Shown: positions 48,640 through 61,400, counted from the first letter of the stretch. The stretch: 64,000 bases of DNA from Siphonodentalium dalli (GCA_032622095.1 CP136065.1:150047577-150111576); one strand, 5' to 3'. The notes: generated from the letters alone by a model not told the origin. Program-made: numbers and translations.

Positions 48640-49045
48640 ATTCCAGCGTGACGGAATCACCAAATTTTACGGAATTTCACTTTTCTGTGGCCTATAAAAT
48701 CTAAAATTATGACCAGTAGGGTACCGCTTAAAATAAAAAACATTGTACATACTATACTAAGTTGTTTGATTATATACAACTATATGTGTATTTAAGTATC
48801 ATCTCACTCTGGGTCAAATTGTGTCCGTGACGGAATCACCAAAAAAGTGCCATCAATATGAGGGTAGGTCCGTACTATTGAAGAACCCTGCTCATTCAGC
48901 CAAGCTGATCTGGAAAAAGTTCCCAATTAGTAAAGTAGATACATTATACTTGCAGAAAAAAGCCGCATTGTCACACACTTGTGTGTATATTACTAGTTAA
49001 CTCGGTTTGTTCGCCGTGACGGAATCACACAACGGGCGTGACGGA
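48640..49045. repeat. Spaced copies of the 13-mer GTGACGGAATCAC
   Basis: GTGACGGAATCAC occurs four times (about 48651, 48829, 49016 and 49035), three of them followed by C and then A-rich or CGTGCG sequence. The motif is a near palindrome (GTGA-CGGAA-TCAC). The intervening sequence is not repeated, unlike the tandem arrays on either side. Confidence 0.8.
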
Positions 49046-50628
49046 ATCACCGTGCGATTTTTTTAGGTATAGTTTTTTGTGTAACAAGTGCGGACATTGT
49101 CATAAAAGCATACAACTTGGCATATGTGTATATTAGGTCCCACGTATTATTTTCAGATATGGGGGCAATCACGAAAATACTTTCCATGGCAACGGTTGCT
49201 ATGCGACTGTTTTTACCTTAGAAACGGGTTGTTGGTAGGGGTTAAACCGTCATTTTACTAAAATATATGTGCAAAAAGGGGATACTATGGTATTTGAGGC
49301 AGATTGTGATATGGGAAATGTGACAAAAATAACAATTCCACACATGCCTCACTATTAACCTAGAATGACCCTTGAGCTGCTTGAAAATGATATTTTGGTA
49401 CATTTGACCTTATTTGGCAAAATATGAAATTATGCGTTGACTGCGCATGCGCGCATCATTGAACCCCAGTCACACACTATCTGGTGTTTACGAGATTGTA
49501 TAGTGAGGGCAATGACCATTCCAAAATATATTCATTGGATAGTAATAATGAAATACAGAAGAAGCAACAACATTCCCCGATGACATGCTAATGATGCAAA
49601 TACCCATTATCGGTATCCATGGCCGCCTTTTCGTGGAATTCATGATAAGTTTCGTGGCAATCGGCGACTAAACCAATTCTTATCAGATTTAGTACCCACC
49701 CACCGCCCCCCCAAATCTCTCATCACAACGACACAAATTTGGCGTCTTTAAATCACACAATAAGATTCCTTGTATCATGGAGAAGATCTCAGTTCTAAGA
49801 ATGTGCATCAATTTGGTGGAATTCGACGATAAAATTATTTGGATTAATTTTGGTGCCCCTCTCCCTTTCCGGGCATCCCTGATGCGAACGGCGCGACTTT
49901 TGACATATTTAAACCACACCATTAGATTCCTCATATTATGGGGATGATTATATATAAGTTTGGTGGCAATCGGCGACAATTTTTTTTCTGCCCCTCCCCC
50001 TTTTCTGCCCCTCTCCCTTTTCTGCCCCTGACAACAACGGCGTCAATTTAGAAAATTCTAACCCACGCCATTATCTTTCTCGTAAAAAGTTACCCCTATT
50101 AGACCCCTTTTGTGGCATCTAGGTGGTCCCCTGTGAATTTCTATAGAACACAGACAGACAGACAGAAAGACAGACAGACATTCGCAAATATAGATATAGA
50201 TAATATATATGGTATATATACTACTGAGTACTGTAATAACTGTTAAGACTTAAGTCTTAAGTGCAATTGTGCAGTAGCTAAAAGCCACATGACAGTTTGC
50301 ACTCCAAAGTACACATAATAATATTCGCTTTTGAATTTTACCCAGTACTTTTGAATTTTACCCAGTACCGCTATTGAAATAGGACAATAAATACTTGAAG
50401 TTGAACTACCATTCTATGGGCATTTATGAAATTAAGTCCTAGAAAGACACATTGAAGATGAAGTCATTAAAAATACAACTTTGAAAATGGTGTTTGTTGG
50501 GTACCAACTGGTCATACGGGATGACGATACATGATTACATATTATTGTCATAGTGTATGACTAGGTCCCAAACAAACAACAGCCATGTGCATGACATGCA
50601 ACAGAAAAGAGGGTTCCGTGTTAGTCTT

Positions 50629-50915
50629 GCTGAAGGGTCACTCTCACCAAAAAAAGTGCTGAAGGGTACACAGGTTTTTCAAAATGTGCTGAAGGGTACA
50701 CAAGTTCTAAAGGACTTTCGGTCAGTTTTCGTATCTGCCATGATTTCTGTTAGAGAATAATTGCTTACATTCCAATGAATATTAAAATGTATTGAAAACA
50801 AACTGCTAATGGGCGCTAGACTTTCATAAACACAATCTAAGTAACGGTGTTCGTGCCGATCACAAACCCTGTGTACCCTTCAGCACTTTTTTTAGTGAGA
50901 GTGACCCCTTCAGCA
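50629..50915. mobile_element. 287-bp inverted-repeat element (TGCTGAAGGGTCACTCTCACC)
   Basis: TGCTGAAGGGTCACTCTCAC plus AAAAAGTGCTGAAGGGTACA at the left are mirrored by TGTACCCTTCAGCACTTTTT and GTGAGAGTGACCCCTTCAGCA at the right. A partial relative is at 30452-30500 (TTTTCAAAACCTGTGCACCC). Confidence 0.8.
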
Positions 50916-51009
50916 TTAATTAGTCTTTTCCTGATATTGAATTTTATGTGCGAAAAAATGAAAGCAGCTGGCCAGTCTATTTTAGAGCACATGAATTAAG
51001 CCGATATTT

Positions 51010-51245
51010 CAATATTTTATGTATTTGTCAACCTATCTTATACCTCCTTCCAAATTACGTAGACAAAAATTGGAGGATCGAATGAGCCAAAATCATTTCA
51101 ATATTTCATGTATTTTGTCAACCTATCTTATACCTACTTCCAAATTATGTTGACAAAATTTGTGTATTTTGTCAACCTATCTTATACCTCCTTCCAAATT
51201 ACGTTGACAAAATTTGGAAGCTTGAATGAGCCAAAATCATTCACA
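51010..51245. repeat. Three-copy tandem repeat (TTTTGTCAACCTATCTTATAC)
   Basis: Units of roughly 60-90 bp contain GTCAACCTATCTTATACCTC, CTTCCAAATTACGTTGACAA and GAATGAGCCAAAATCATT. No coding significance. Confidence 0.8.
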
Positions 51246-52099
51246 TTTGGATTAAAGCATGAAACATTTGACAGGGTTTTTAGTTTATTAGAGTTAGTTA
51301 TGTGAACCCGATCATTCTAACACAATTAACATTGATAGCTTTAGCTCCGCTTGATACCGATAGAGCTTTGTTCTGATTTTCCAAGTCAGGTCTACAAAAT
51401 TACGGACCAGGATACAGACCATTTTACGGATAACCATTTAAAAAATGACTGTTACATCATGGTCTAGATCTTCTCCAAAACACTACGTGGCTGGAAGCTG
51501 CATGCATTTACTTTGGCCAGTAATATGGGAGATTTAGAAGTGGTGCTCAGCCCTGTTAATAAGCGTTGGTTATCGGCTGAGCCGAGGCAAATACCTACAC
51601 AAAAAGAAATTTTGTTGGCAAATTTCAGTGCTTGCCGATGTTTTGTACAAAATTGAAAAAAATTGGTGTCCAGAGATATACATGTATTGTCTTAATGTCG
51701 CACTGTGGAAGCCTGCAGACAGCAACAGTTCATTGTTGAATGCCAAGAACTACTGAGATAACAAGGACTATCTCAATAATCTGAAATTTCTAGCCAGATC
51801 CCAACCAAAGTTTGACTTAATAATGAACCCATATTCCAATTGTAAAGTGAAGTTATATGTGCAGTCCTCAAAATTGGCCACGGCAATAAGCAATGCCAAA
51901 GGAAATGTGGCAACATGTGGAATCTGTAATGCCACAGCATTAAATTTTCCTATGGGACATTTTCCTAATTTCGAGGGCTGTATGTGTAGAGCATGCAACT
52001 ATGCAGATCCTAGGCTTTTTAGTCAAGGAAAAATCTAGGCAAATTTCTGCTAACCAACAGGGCTGGTGCTTGCTTAGAGTATCTTTAAAAAAAAAAGGG

Positions 52100-53035
52100 G
52101 GGTATACTGTTTTGCACCTCAGTGTCCGTGTGTGCGTCCGTACGATGTCTGTTCAAGTCATAACTTGAACTGTAGTCCTCGGATCTCAATGAAATTAGGT
52201 ATGGATGTTCACTACTATGAGGACATTAAATAGAGGGTTCCATCGTTTTGTTCGGATTTTCCATTTTAGAGTTATTCATCTTTGTTTATCTGGAAATGTT
52301 GGATTTTTGGTCCGTCTGGTGTCTGTTCATGTCATAACTTGAATAGTAGTGCTCGGATCTCAATGAGATTTGGTATGGATGTTTACTACTATGAGGACAT
52401 TAAATAGAGGGTTCCATCGTTTTGTTCGGATTTTATATTCTAGAGTTATTCTTCTTTGTTTATCTGGAAATTTTGGCTTTTTGGTCCGTCTGGTGTCTGT
52501 TCATATCGTAATTTCAACAGTTGTGCTGGGATCTCAATGACATTTGGTATGGATGTTCACTACTATGAGGATATTAAATAGAGGGTTCCATCGTTTTGTT
52601 CGGATTTTCCATTCTAGAGTTATACATCTTTGTTTATCTGAAAAGGAAATATTGGCTTTATATTGGTCCGTCTGGTGTCTGTTCATGTTGTAACTTCAAC
52701 AGTTGTGCTGGGATTTCAATGAAATTTGGTATGGATGTTCACTACTATGAGGATATTCAATGGAAATGTTGGCTGTTTAGTCCATCCGATGTCTGTTCAG
52801 GTCATACTAGTAACTTGAACAGTAATGCTCGGATCTCAATGAAATTTTGTATGGATGTTCACCACTATGAGGACATTTAATGGCACATTCAACTGTTTTG
52901 TTTTGGTTTGTTGTTCTATAGTTATTCATCTTTGTTTATATGAAAATGCTGATTTTTGGGTCCATCTGTCTGAGTATAGCAGTCATAAGTTATAGATATG
53001 CCCACACTAGGCGGTATGCCACAAGGGCGTATTCA
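52100..53035. repeat. Tandem array of about 175-bp units (GGTATGGATGTTCACTACTATGAGG)
   Basis: Five units carry GGTCCGTCTGGTGTCTGTTC, ATCTCAATGAAATTTGGTATG, GATGTTCACTACTATGAGG and AGAGGGTTCCATCGTTTTG. GTGTGCGTCCGTACG lies at the left (52128), so the element is in minus orientation. The overlapping open frame (52596-52880) is repeat translation. Confidence 0.85.
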
Positions 53036-53130
53036 CCAGACGACAGTCCATCTCTTGTTATTGTCTGCAGAATAACGGAGATGAAGTTCATAATTTTCTG
53101 TTACATGCATTCCAGCTAGACCTGTCACTG

Positions 53131-54474
53131 TTTTTAGCTCAACTTTACTTTGTAAAGTTTGAGCTATTGCCATGGCTTGGTATCCGTCGTCCGTGTGTGT
53201 ATGCGTGTGTGTGTGTGTGCATGTGTGATTCGTCAACAATTTCCTTTAGCATGGGCTACAGGTCGTATCTTTGGTCGGATCACTATGAAATTTGTCATAG
53301 CTGTTGACATTGACATGTAGATGGGAACGAGTCATTTTGGGGTCATTCGGCCAAAAAACATGGCCGCCAGTGGCCATCTTGGATTTCAAAATTCAATCCA
53401 TTAGCACGGGCTACAGGCCATACTGTTTGTCTGATCGGCATGAAATTTTTCATGGATGTTAATATTGAGATGTAGATGGGAACAAGTCATTTTGGGGTCA
53501 TTCGGTTAAAAAACATGGCTGCCAGCAGCCATCTTGGATTTTACTCTTTGCATGACTAAATCCTTTGGCACGGGCTACAGGTCATACCTTTAATCGGATC
53601 ATCATGAAATTTGTCACGGATGTTGACAATGACATGTAGATGGGAACGAGTCATTTTGGGGTCATTCGGCCATAAAACATTGCCGCCAGCAGCCATCTTG
53701 GATTTTACTCTTTGCATGACTAAATCCTTTGGCACAGGCTACAGGTCGTACTGTTCGTCTGATCATCATGAAATTTGTCAAGGATGTTAATATTGACATG
53801 TAGATGGGAACGAGTCATTTTGGGGTCGTTCGGCCTAAAAACATGGCCGCCATCAGCCATCTTGGATTTTACTCTTTGTATGACTAAATCATTTGGCACG
53901 AGCTACAGGTCCTACCTTTGGTCGGATCATTATGAAATATGTCACGGCTGTTGACATTGACATGTAGATGGGAACGATTCATTTTGGGGTCATTCGGCAA
54001 AAAAACATGGCCGCCAGTGGCCATCTTGGATTTCAAAATTCAATCCATTAGCACGGGCTACAGGTCGTACTGTTTGTCTGATCATTATGAAATTAGTCAT
54101 GGATGTTAATATTGACATGTAGATGGGAACGAGTAATTTTGGGGTCATTCGGCCAAAAAACATGGCCACCAGCAGCCATCTTGGATTTTACTCTTTACAT
54201 GACTAAATCCTTTGACACAGGCTACAGATCGTATCTTTTGTCGGATCATCATGAAATTTGTGATGGATGTTAACATGCAATGACATGTAAATGGGGACGA
54301 GTCTTTTTGGGGTCATTCGGCAAAAAAACATGGCTGCCAGTGGCCATCTTGGATTTTACTCTTTGTATAACTAGGCCTTTCAACTTTCCACATTCCTAAT
54401 CACTCCATTGACTGTAACACATGAAATTATTCCCTTTCCAAGTTGAGCTACAGTGTCATTGACACTTTCATTTT
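53131..54474 (-). repeat. P-family element, most complete copy, minus strand
   Basis: On the minus strand: leader AAATGAAAGTGTCAATGACA, about seven units of the AATCCAAGATGGC type, microsatellite of ACACAC/ACGG type (53188-53222), CAAGCCATGGCAATAGC, then a terminal hairpin AGCTCAAACTTTAC/GTAAAGTTGAGCT at 53136-53165. This uninterrupted tail is the empty site for the insertion at 17382-17857. A leader, core, microsatellite and hairpin tail fit a Helentron/pearl-like element. Confidence 0.8.
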
Positions 54475-54940
54475 TATCAGAGTATAAGTTACACCAAGAA
54501 CACCACATAAACACTTATAATCGTTAATGTGACCTATTGTTGAATGTACAGGTTTCCGCAGTTTTAACAACGTCTCGCATGCTGTGAATGTAATGTCAAA
54601 TCGCCTATTGGAGGACACAACAACAAATAATAACATATGATATTTAGACGGTGTTTACCATTTACACCTGTAAAACTACCAATTTGAAATTGTTATCCAG
54701 CCTCGTTGGACTACCTTTTTATTTAGTACCCTTTCTGGTGATACAAGTCAAAATTTGCCCGCCAATTTAGTACCAGCGAGGTACATTGGCTGATGGACTA
54801 TAATAGTTGATGCTACATCCTTTAACTGAGTGCATCAACATTTATGCTTTTAAGTTTTGCTACAAAAACTTACCCAGCATCATTAAAGCTAACCCATTGT
54901 TACTCAAGTCAAGCCTGCAAATAGGCTGTCTGTAAGTTGT
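54475..54940. promoter_or_regulatory. Candidate divergent promoter region between MRPL27 and EME1 (speculative)
   Basis: This stretch matches none of the repeats in the window. It holds TTTGCCCGCCAAT near 54755 (E2F-like site overlapping a CCAAT box), a second inverted CCAAT (ACATTGGC, 54783) and another at about 54608. On the minus strand ATGATGCTGG followed by a perfect GTAAGT (54873) ends in phase 1, as MRPL27 needs; a longer frame 54448-54636 could end phase 1 at a weak donor. Both would imply a 29-kb first intron for MRPL27. EME1 start was not found here. Confidence 0.2.
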
Positions 54941-55030
54941 AGAATTAGGTCCCCAGAGGGTGAATTTAGTGACACTATCCCACATGGCAGGCTAGCATCA
55001 CTAAATTTACCCTCTGGGAACCTCATTCTG
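54941..55030. repeat. 90-bp hairpin (GGTCCCCAGAGGGTGAATTT), copy 1
   Basis: AGAATTAGGTCCCCAGAGGG and TGAATTTAGTGA are mirrored by TCACTAAATTTACCCTCTGG and GAACCTCATTCT around AGCATGCC-like centre sequence. A second copy lies 180 bp away. Confidence 0.85.
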
Positions 55031-55213
55031 CCTAGGCCTCAACTGCTATGGGAGACCTAGGATCAGATTGTATTTCTCCAGTTGAAGTTGGTGAATTTCA
55101 CCCATTAGTCACATCGATTATGCATTTTATCTTCTGCAAATTAGGGGATATAGAAACTTCCCATGTTAGTTTGAGACTATAGATACATGTACTTCCCAAA
55201 AGAAAAGGCGTAA

Positions 55214-55306
55214 GCAGAATGAGGTCCCCAGAGGGTGAATTTGGTGATGCTAGCCCACTGTGCAGGATAGCATCACTAAATTTCCCCTCTGGGGACCTCA
55301 TTCTGC
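55214..55306. repeat. 93-bp hairpin, copy 2
   Basis: Same hairpin as 54941-55030, with a GCAGAATGAGGTCCCCAGAG arm. It lies about 90 bp upstream of the first recognised EME1 exon. Confidence 0.85.
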
Positions 55307-55397
55307 AAATGACAGATACATGTACACTACATGTATTTGGCAGTATTCGCAGGCCTGACACAAACATGTATAAATTTATTCCTGTTTACTATTTCAG

Positions 55398-55458
55398 ACA
55401 ACAGAAACATCAGATGAAACTCCTGAGGAAGAACATTCATCCATTTCTAATGAACAAG
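55398..55458 (+). CDS. EME1: EME1 internal exon, Thr/Glu-rich (tentative)
   Basis: A strong polypyrimidine tract and AG acceptor (tttactatttcag) precede a 61-nt open stretch coding TTETSDETPEEEHSSISNEQ plus one base. That base joins the next exon to form GAG, and the joined frame stays open for the 32 codons before the first methionine-free stretch of exon 58117. The acidic/Ser composition fits the disordered N-terminal part of EME1. The donor (gttcgt) is weak because it lacks the usual purine at position 3, so the exon or its exact end could be wrong. No start codon lies in this exon, so at least one more 5' exon is needed. Confidence 0.55.
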
Positions 55459-58400
55459 GTTCGTGAAACTCAATTTTATAATAGTAGTTTCATGTTTGCT
55501 CATGAATTTCTGCTGATATCAGGAGCTATTAACCCTTTCACGACAGGAGCTGCGCTGGTGCAGCATTAGAGACCCTGTGCCAGAGCATTCTCTTTTTAAA
55601 ATTCTGTGTAATTTTAGCAATAATATTATTTGCCGAGGCCCTCTTGAGTGATAAAATAGGTGCCTGAGAACATAGTATTTTCATTTATTTAGTTTTGTTT
55701 ATAAAATGTTTTCATTTTGTTGTAGTGTCGTAATACATGTATGCTAGCCTAAAAATGACAATGCAAGTCTCATAAAATACACATTGAATAATAAATGAAG
55801 ATATATAATGGATGCATTAACATGTGTACATGTATATAACGACATTCTGCTGTAAATTAGCTTTGATGTGTCTCGCATCATTATTATGCCAGTCAAAGAG
55901 CACAGCTGAACTATCCTTGCTTAAGAGAATTGAGCTACATGTACATGTATTAACCCTTTCATGACGGGAGCTGCACTGGTGCAGCATTAGATATCCTATG
56001 CCAGTGCATTATCTTATATATGCGAGTCTCCCATAGGGCTTACAATGTCAAGGTGTATATTGTTAGGCCAATGTATTCTCTTATATATGCGATGTTCCCT
56101 ATGGGAGAGTCATATATATAATAGAATTCATTGGCACATGGTTTTTGCAAAATTTCAGGAAGATCCAGTCGTGGAAGGGTTAATGTGAGAATATCAGGAT
56201 AAATTTATAGCATACTGACATATTCATTGATTCCTAACTGGGTAGTCAGTTTACAGGAGAATCTCCAATGAGACTTTTATGAGAGTTGGAAAAAAATTGT
56301 ACAACAAAAATATTAACCTATTTAAGATTGAATTAAATGATTTATTTGTAGTCATCCAAACTAATGGCCTCAAAACTAGTATTGCTATTTATACATGTTG
56401 TGTATAAATGCCTAAAAAAAGATTGTGTTTGGGGTATCCCTATTTATCCTAAAAATAACTAATTTAATTTTTTTGTTTTAATAACCATTTATGGCTGGAC
56501 AAGCCAGCTGGCCTAGCTACAGCAAAATCTAATTACGAATATCTACTTCATTCCACATTACTCATAGTAAATCACATACTAATGCAGCTATAAGAGTTAA
56601 AACTAATTGGTGAACATTAGAGTGCTAACCACGCAGGAAAGGTTTCTATGCACATACCTGTATACTAAACAAACAATTTTGATTGCATGTTTTCATATAT
56701 ACTGTTCTTTTAAATGAAAGTCTCAACAAAATTCTAAGATTTCATGTGCAACCAATGAGAATTGGGATACTGATGGAGATAAATTTCTACAGTAATGCTC
56801 TAAGTAGTCGACTTCTTAACCACAGCAGAATTATGGGTAACTTTCCAGGTTTTAGTCGAAAATATGGTTTGTTGCCATTCATCGGAAAGCTCTCCCCGAG
56901 AGCTTCCTGATGAATGGCAACAAGCCATATTTCCGACTAAATCCTGAAAAGTTACCCATAATTCTGCTGTGGTTAAGAAGTCGATTACTTAGAGCATTAC
57001 TGTATGTAAAGTAAAACAACAAATACCCATGTTGAATGATTTTCTGAAGCGTTTGTACCTGATCACTCAGTACTGCTCACCTAGTAACTTATAAATTTAT
57101 ATTTCTTGAAAAATCAAGTTTAAGGGAGCCGAGGCACTCGCTTTGTATAAATGTGCAAAAAATATATAAGTTTGTAAAAACATCACCACTAAGAAAAACG
57201 CGGAGAAATGGAAACACTTTGTTCTTTTATTCATTATTGATAGTTCTCCAATAAAAATATGTTGTGTGTATAAACCATTGTTATGTAAACAAAACTGTTA
57301 GGGTGATTTGTCAACCAACATCGTTAATTGTGTAGTAAGTTCATATACTATAGTCTGGATATCATTTTAAGAATATCTTTTCAATCATTTCAATTCAATG
57401 CTTTCACCTTTTCCAATGTTTACAGTCATGTTTTGATGAACCTTTGGTATCTTATTGGACTAATTGGACTTTTATCAGTAATTCCACTGTAACAGTATTG
57501 TTTATATAACAATGGTTTTGATATGTGAAATCTCATTATTGGAGAGTTTATTAACCATTCCATCACTGGAGCTGCCTGAAATTTTGAGAAAACCTTGTGC
57601 CAATGCATTCTGTTATATATGTGAGTCTCACATAGGGAGCCTCACATAATATATAAGAGAATGCATTGGCCTAACAATATTTACCTTGACCTTGTAAGCC
57701 AGTGCATTCTCTTATATTTGCCAGGCTTCCTATGGGAGACCAGTCCTCATAATTTGCTATAATCAGCAATGCCAAAAGGGATGCTGCAGTGAATTGCCGA
57801 AGCCAAACAATCTGAATTAAGAAAGCTTGGAGACTCGCATTTATAAAAGAGTACACTGACACAGGATCTTTAATGCTGCACCAGCACAGGGTTAATAATG
57901 AAAATAAGAACAAAATTGATCCATTTTTGCATGTACATGTTGATGATAGTTGTTTGTCAAACTTTTATAAAATTTCTGTTATCACGCTTGAACCCACTTT
58001 GAGGAACTTGAGTCCCTTTAAACAAATTAAATTCCTTCTTACCCTCTTTTTTCATTATTAGCATGTTTACCCCAAACAAAAGTTTTTTTGGGCCTAATAT
58101 AACACCTAATTTTCAGAGAGAATCTGTTTTACTACTGACAGACATATAGTTACTGATGTAAAAGAACCAGAACAACATCCCACATCAAGCATTACAGCAC
58201 ATCATTCAAACATTTTGTTATCAGATGAATCAGATGAAAGTAACTTAGCAGATCCATGCCAGCAAGTAGACTTTATGAGTTCAAACATCACAGACAACAT
58301 GTGTCAGTCACGCAGGGATGCCTTTCTTTCTCCAGACAGTATCAATTGTAAGAGGACTGCTCACGAAGTGAGTGACAGCGATAGCAGTGATGATATTGAT

Positions 58401-61400
58401 GAACTCGAGATGACGCCACTTTCTAAATTAATCAAAATGAACGGCAGCAGTAATTCATTCAAGATGCATTCTTATGAGCCAAAATTGGCAAATTATGATA
58501 ATTTTGGAAGTGTTGCTGGCATTCTTAATTTCAATGATGTTGAGGAAGTTAGGCCTACGACACCCAGTGCTTCATCTGTGAGTTCAGATTTGCCAGATAT
58601 TCCACCATTGGGAGAAGAGAATGCTAATAACAAAGGGAAGGGAAGAAAGAGGAGAACTCCGGAGGAGATAGCAGAGGAGAAACGACAAAAAGAGGTATTA
58701 AAATTGCTATTCTAAATGGACATTGTTCGTTTAACCCTTTCTATACTAAATACTCATTGATGAGAAGTTCCCATAGGAAATGTTCAGGTAATAAGTTCAA
58801 CAAACAACCATGCGTTTGTTGAACTTATTATCTGGACATTTCCCCTCAATAAACTGGACTCCTTCTGTAATTTTATTATTTGTCATCTGTTTATTTTTCC
58901 TGAAAACCCCTCGATATGATTAATAGACCATTTCATTGCCTACTTTTATTACTTGGTGGGATAATCCATTTAGTATAGAAAGGGTTAAACCTCCAATTAT
59001 GTCTCTACCTAAGGCCAAAAAGATGTTCTGATGTTTAGACACCACCCCTCATGAAATATGGTCTGCTAGGTGATTTTCATATCCAAATCAATGTCATTGT
59101 TATAAATGAACTACACACAGTGACTACTGTTGGCAGAATCATTGTCCCCCAAAATTTGTTTGTGGTGGACTATTGAAATCAGAGGTGTCTGTCTGTCCGT
59201 TGGAGCAGACGTGCATCCATGCCTCTGTCTGTCCCACATTACCCACATGAAAAATACAGGTCAATTCGAACTTGGGTTTGGTCTGCCCATTTTTGCCGCA
59301 GTTATGGTCCTTTTCGACTTAGAATTTGCCGATTATGTTGGGTTTTCGGGTGATAACTTTAGTTTTAATTATCTTATTTTTTCAAATTTGGTATAGGGAT
59401 TACTCACATGAAAATTACAGGTCAAGTTCAAATTTGGGTTCCGTCCGCCTATTTTTACTGTAGTTATGGTCCTTGTCGACATTGTTCATGCTGGGCTGAA
59501 ATTTTTGTTTTGACCAAATGAAATTTCTTTTGTCCGGTCAATGACTCGATGTTGCTGTTAGGGTCAGATTTTATGTTTAACCCTTCATGACTCAATCTTC
59601 CTGAAATTTTGCGAAAACCCTGTGCCAATGCATTCTCTGAGATTTTTAGCGGTATGCGAGTATAGGGTGACTGGCACATATAAGAGAATACATTGGCCTG
59701 ACAATATTTGCTTGTAAGCCAGTGCATTCTCTTATATTTGCGAGGCTCCCTATAAGAGAATGCACTGGCACAGGATCTTTAATGCTGGACCAGTGCAGCT
59801 CCCGTCATGAAAGGGTTAAAATATGTCTGAAATAAACACATCTTTTATACTAGAATTTGCACATCGCTTTCAGCATATTTGGATCGGAGAATAAACTGGG
59901 GTTTTTTTTCTGTCTTTTTGGGGCATATAAAGTTTACATGAAAATATTTTACATGTTTCAAATTTGATATTGTTGGAAAGCCTATTTGCATCATTAGAAA
60001 TAGAGTCCATTGGGTTGAATCCAGGCCAGAAGGAAATAATATAGAAAGAGCCAGGAGCTCTGAAAACATTGTCGTCAACTTGTTGTGAATATATGTTTGT
60101 TATGGAAGTCAAAACATTTAAGAGATAAACGTACTCTGTTGAGTCGGATATCCGGGATTCAAGCATGAAAACAGTTTCTGATCAAGCCAGCTTGTCAGCG
60201 AGTTCACAAACAATTTAATGCCTGAATCCCCAAATATCCAACAAACAGGGTACTGTTATCTCCATTGTAATTCAATTCACAGAAATAATACAAAATTATT
60301 GATATTACATGCAATGAAGTGTGATATCATTTTACAGTTGTAAAATTTTACAGTGGTAAAATCTCTGGATATGTTTCATGGAGCAGCACCCAAACAACTT
60401 CCTGTTAATCGTATCTATAGTTAAAGACTTTCCGATGCGATTCCTGGCTGACATATCTGATGCACATTGTCAATAGCAGCATGCTCTATTAAAAAAAATT
60501 GTGCAGGCTTCAACGGATGATGCTGGTGAATCGAACACTAGATTTATCAGCTCTCGACCAATCAGAATGCATATTCAACTACAATTACAATTCATTATTA
60601 TTTCACTGCTATTCTTCATTCTGTGTAGCTGAAGAAAGAACAGAAGTTGAAGGACAAACAAGAAAAAGCAGCGAAAAAGGAAGAGGAAGCAGCCATGAAG
60701 CAAGCAATGAGAGAAAATAAGAAGCAGTTTAAACCTGGAGAGTGTTTACAGGTATTAATTTAGGGCCCGGGACATTTCCATTGGTAAATTTCTTGCCATA
60801 GTCATAGAGGCTGACAGTATTGCCCTAAATAATCGACTCCTTAACCACAGCAGAATTATGGGTAATTTTTCAGGATTTATTCGGATATATGGCTTGTTGC
60901 CATTCATCGGAAAGCTCTCAGTGAGAGCTTTCCGATGAATGGCAACAAGCTATTTTTTCGACAAAATCCTGAAAAATTACCCATAATTCTACTGTGGTTA
61001 AGGAGTTGATTATTTAGGGCATTACTGTATGATTGGTAATATATAGAGAATATAGTAACACATATTTTCATTGTGAAATTTAGTGTAAGCAAACAATTTA
61101 AGGTATTTCTTAGAATAGATTGTTTATTCTTATTTTATGAAAATAGAGCGGGAAGACGTGAAAATCGTCATAAAATGAATGGGAAATCTTATTTGTTCAG
61201 AAAACAAGAGACTTTTTGTGAATTGAGAATTTCCGTGTCAGAAATTGTAAATGGACCTGACTATTCCACATCTGGAATAGGGCTCATTTTCATCCTCTGC
61301 CGTTTTCTAAAAATATCCCTGTTAATCGTACTGATTTCTTATAAGTAGAGTTAAAATTGAGAACTTTGTCTAAGAATATTAAAGGAGTCTTAGGAGAGCT

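Larger units (their letters stand above)
46680..50220. repeat. Composite tandem-core element with ACAG microsatellite end
   Basis: The head ACTAGCAGTACCCGGCGTACG is followed by a LINE remnant and units of about 175 bp (47890-48650 and 49600-50060) with CATGGAGAAGAATGTGTATC, AATTTGGTGGAAATCGGCG, GTGCCCCTCTCCCTTTC and AAACCACACAATTAGATTCC. It ends in CAGACAGACAGACAGAAAGAC and a TATAGATATAGATAATATAT tail. A GTGACGGAATCAC-rich segment (48640-49045) is lodged between the two unit blocks. Confidence 0.65.

Noticed and set aside
52596-52880. 94-codon frame with repeated FGMDVHYYEDI
   Set aside because: Translation of the 175-bp tandem array; the repeat is at DNA level.
54448-54636. 62-codon minus-strand frame as MRPL27 first exon
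   Set aside because: It can end in phase 1 only with a weak GTCACA donor, the peptide has acidic residues unusual in a targeting signal, and it is 29 kb away; kept only as a possibility in the promoter finding.
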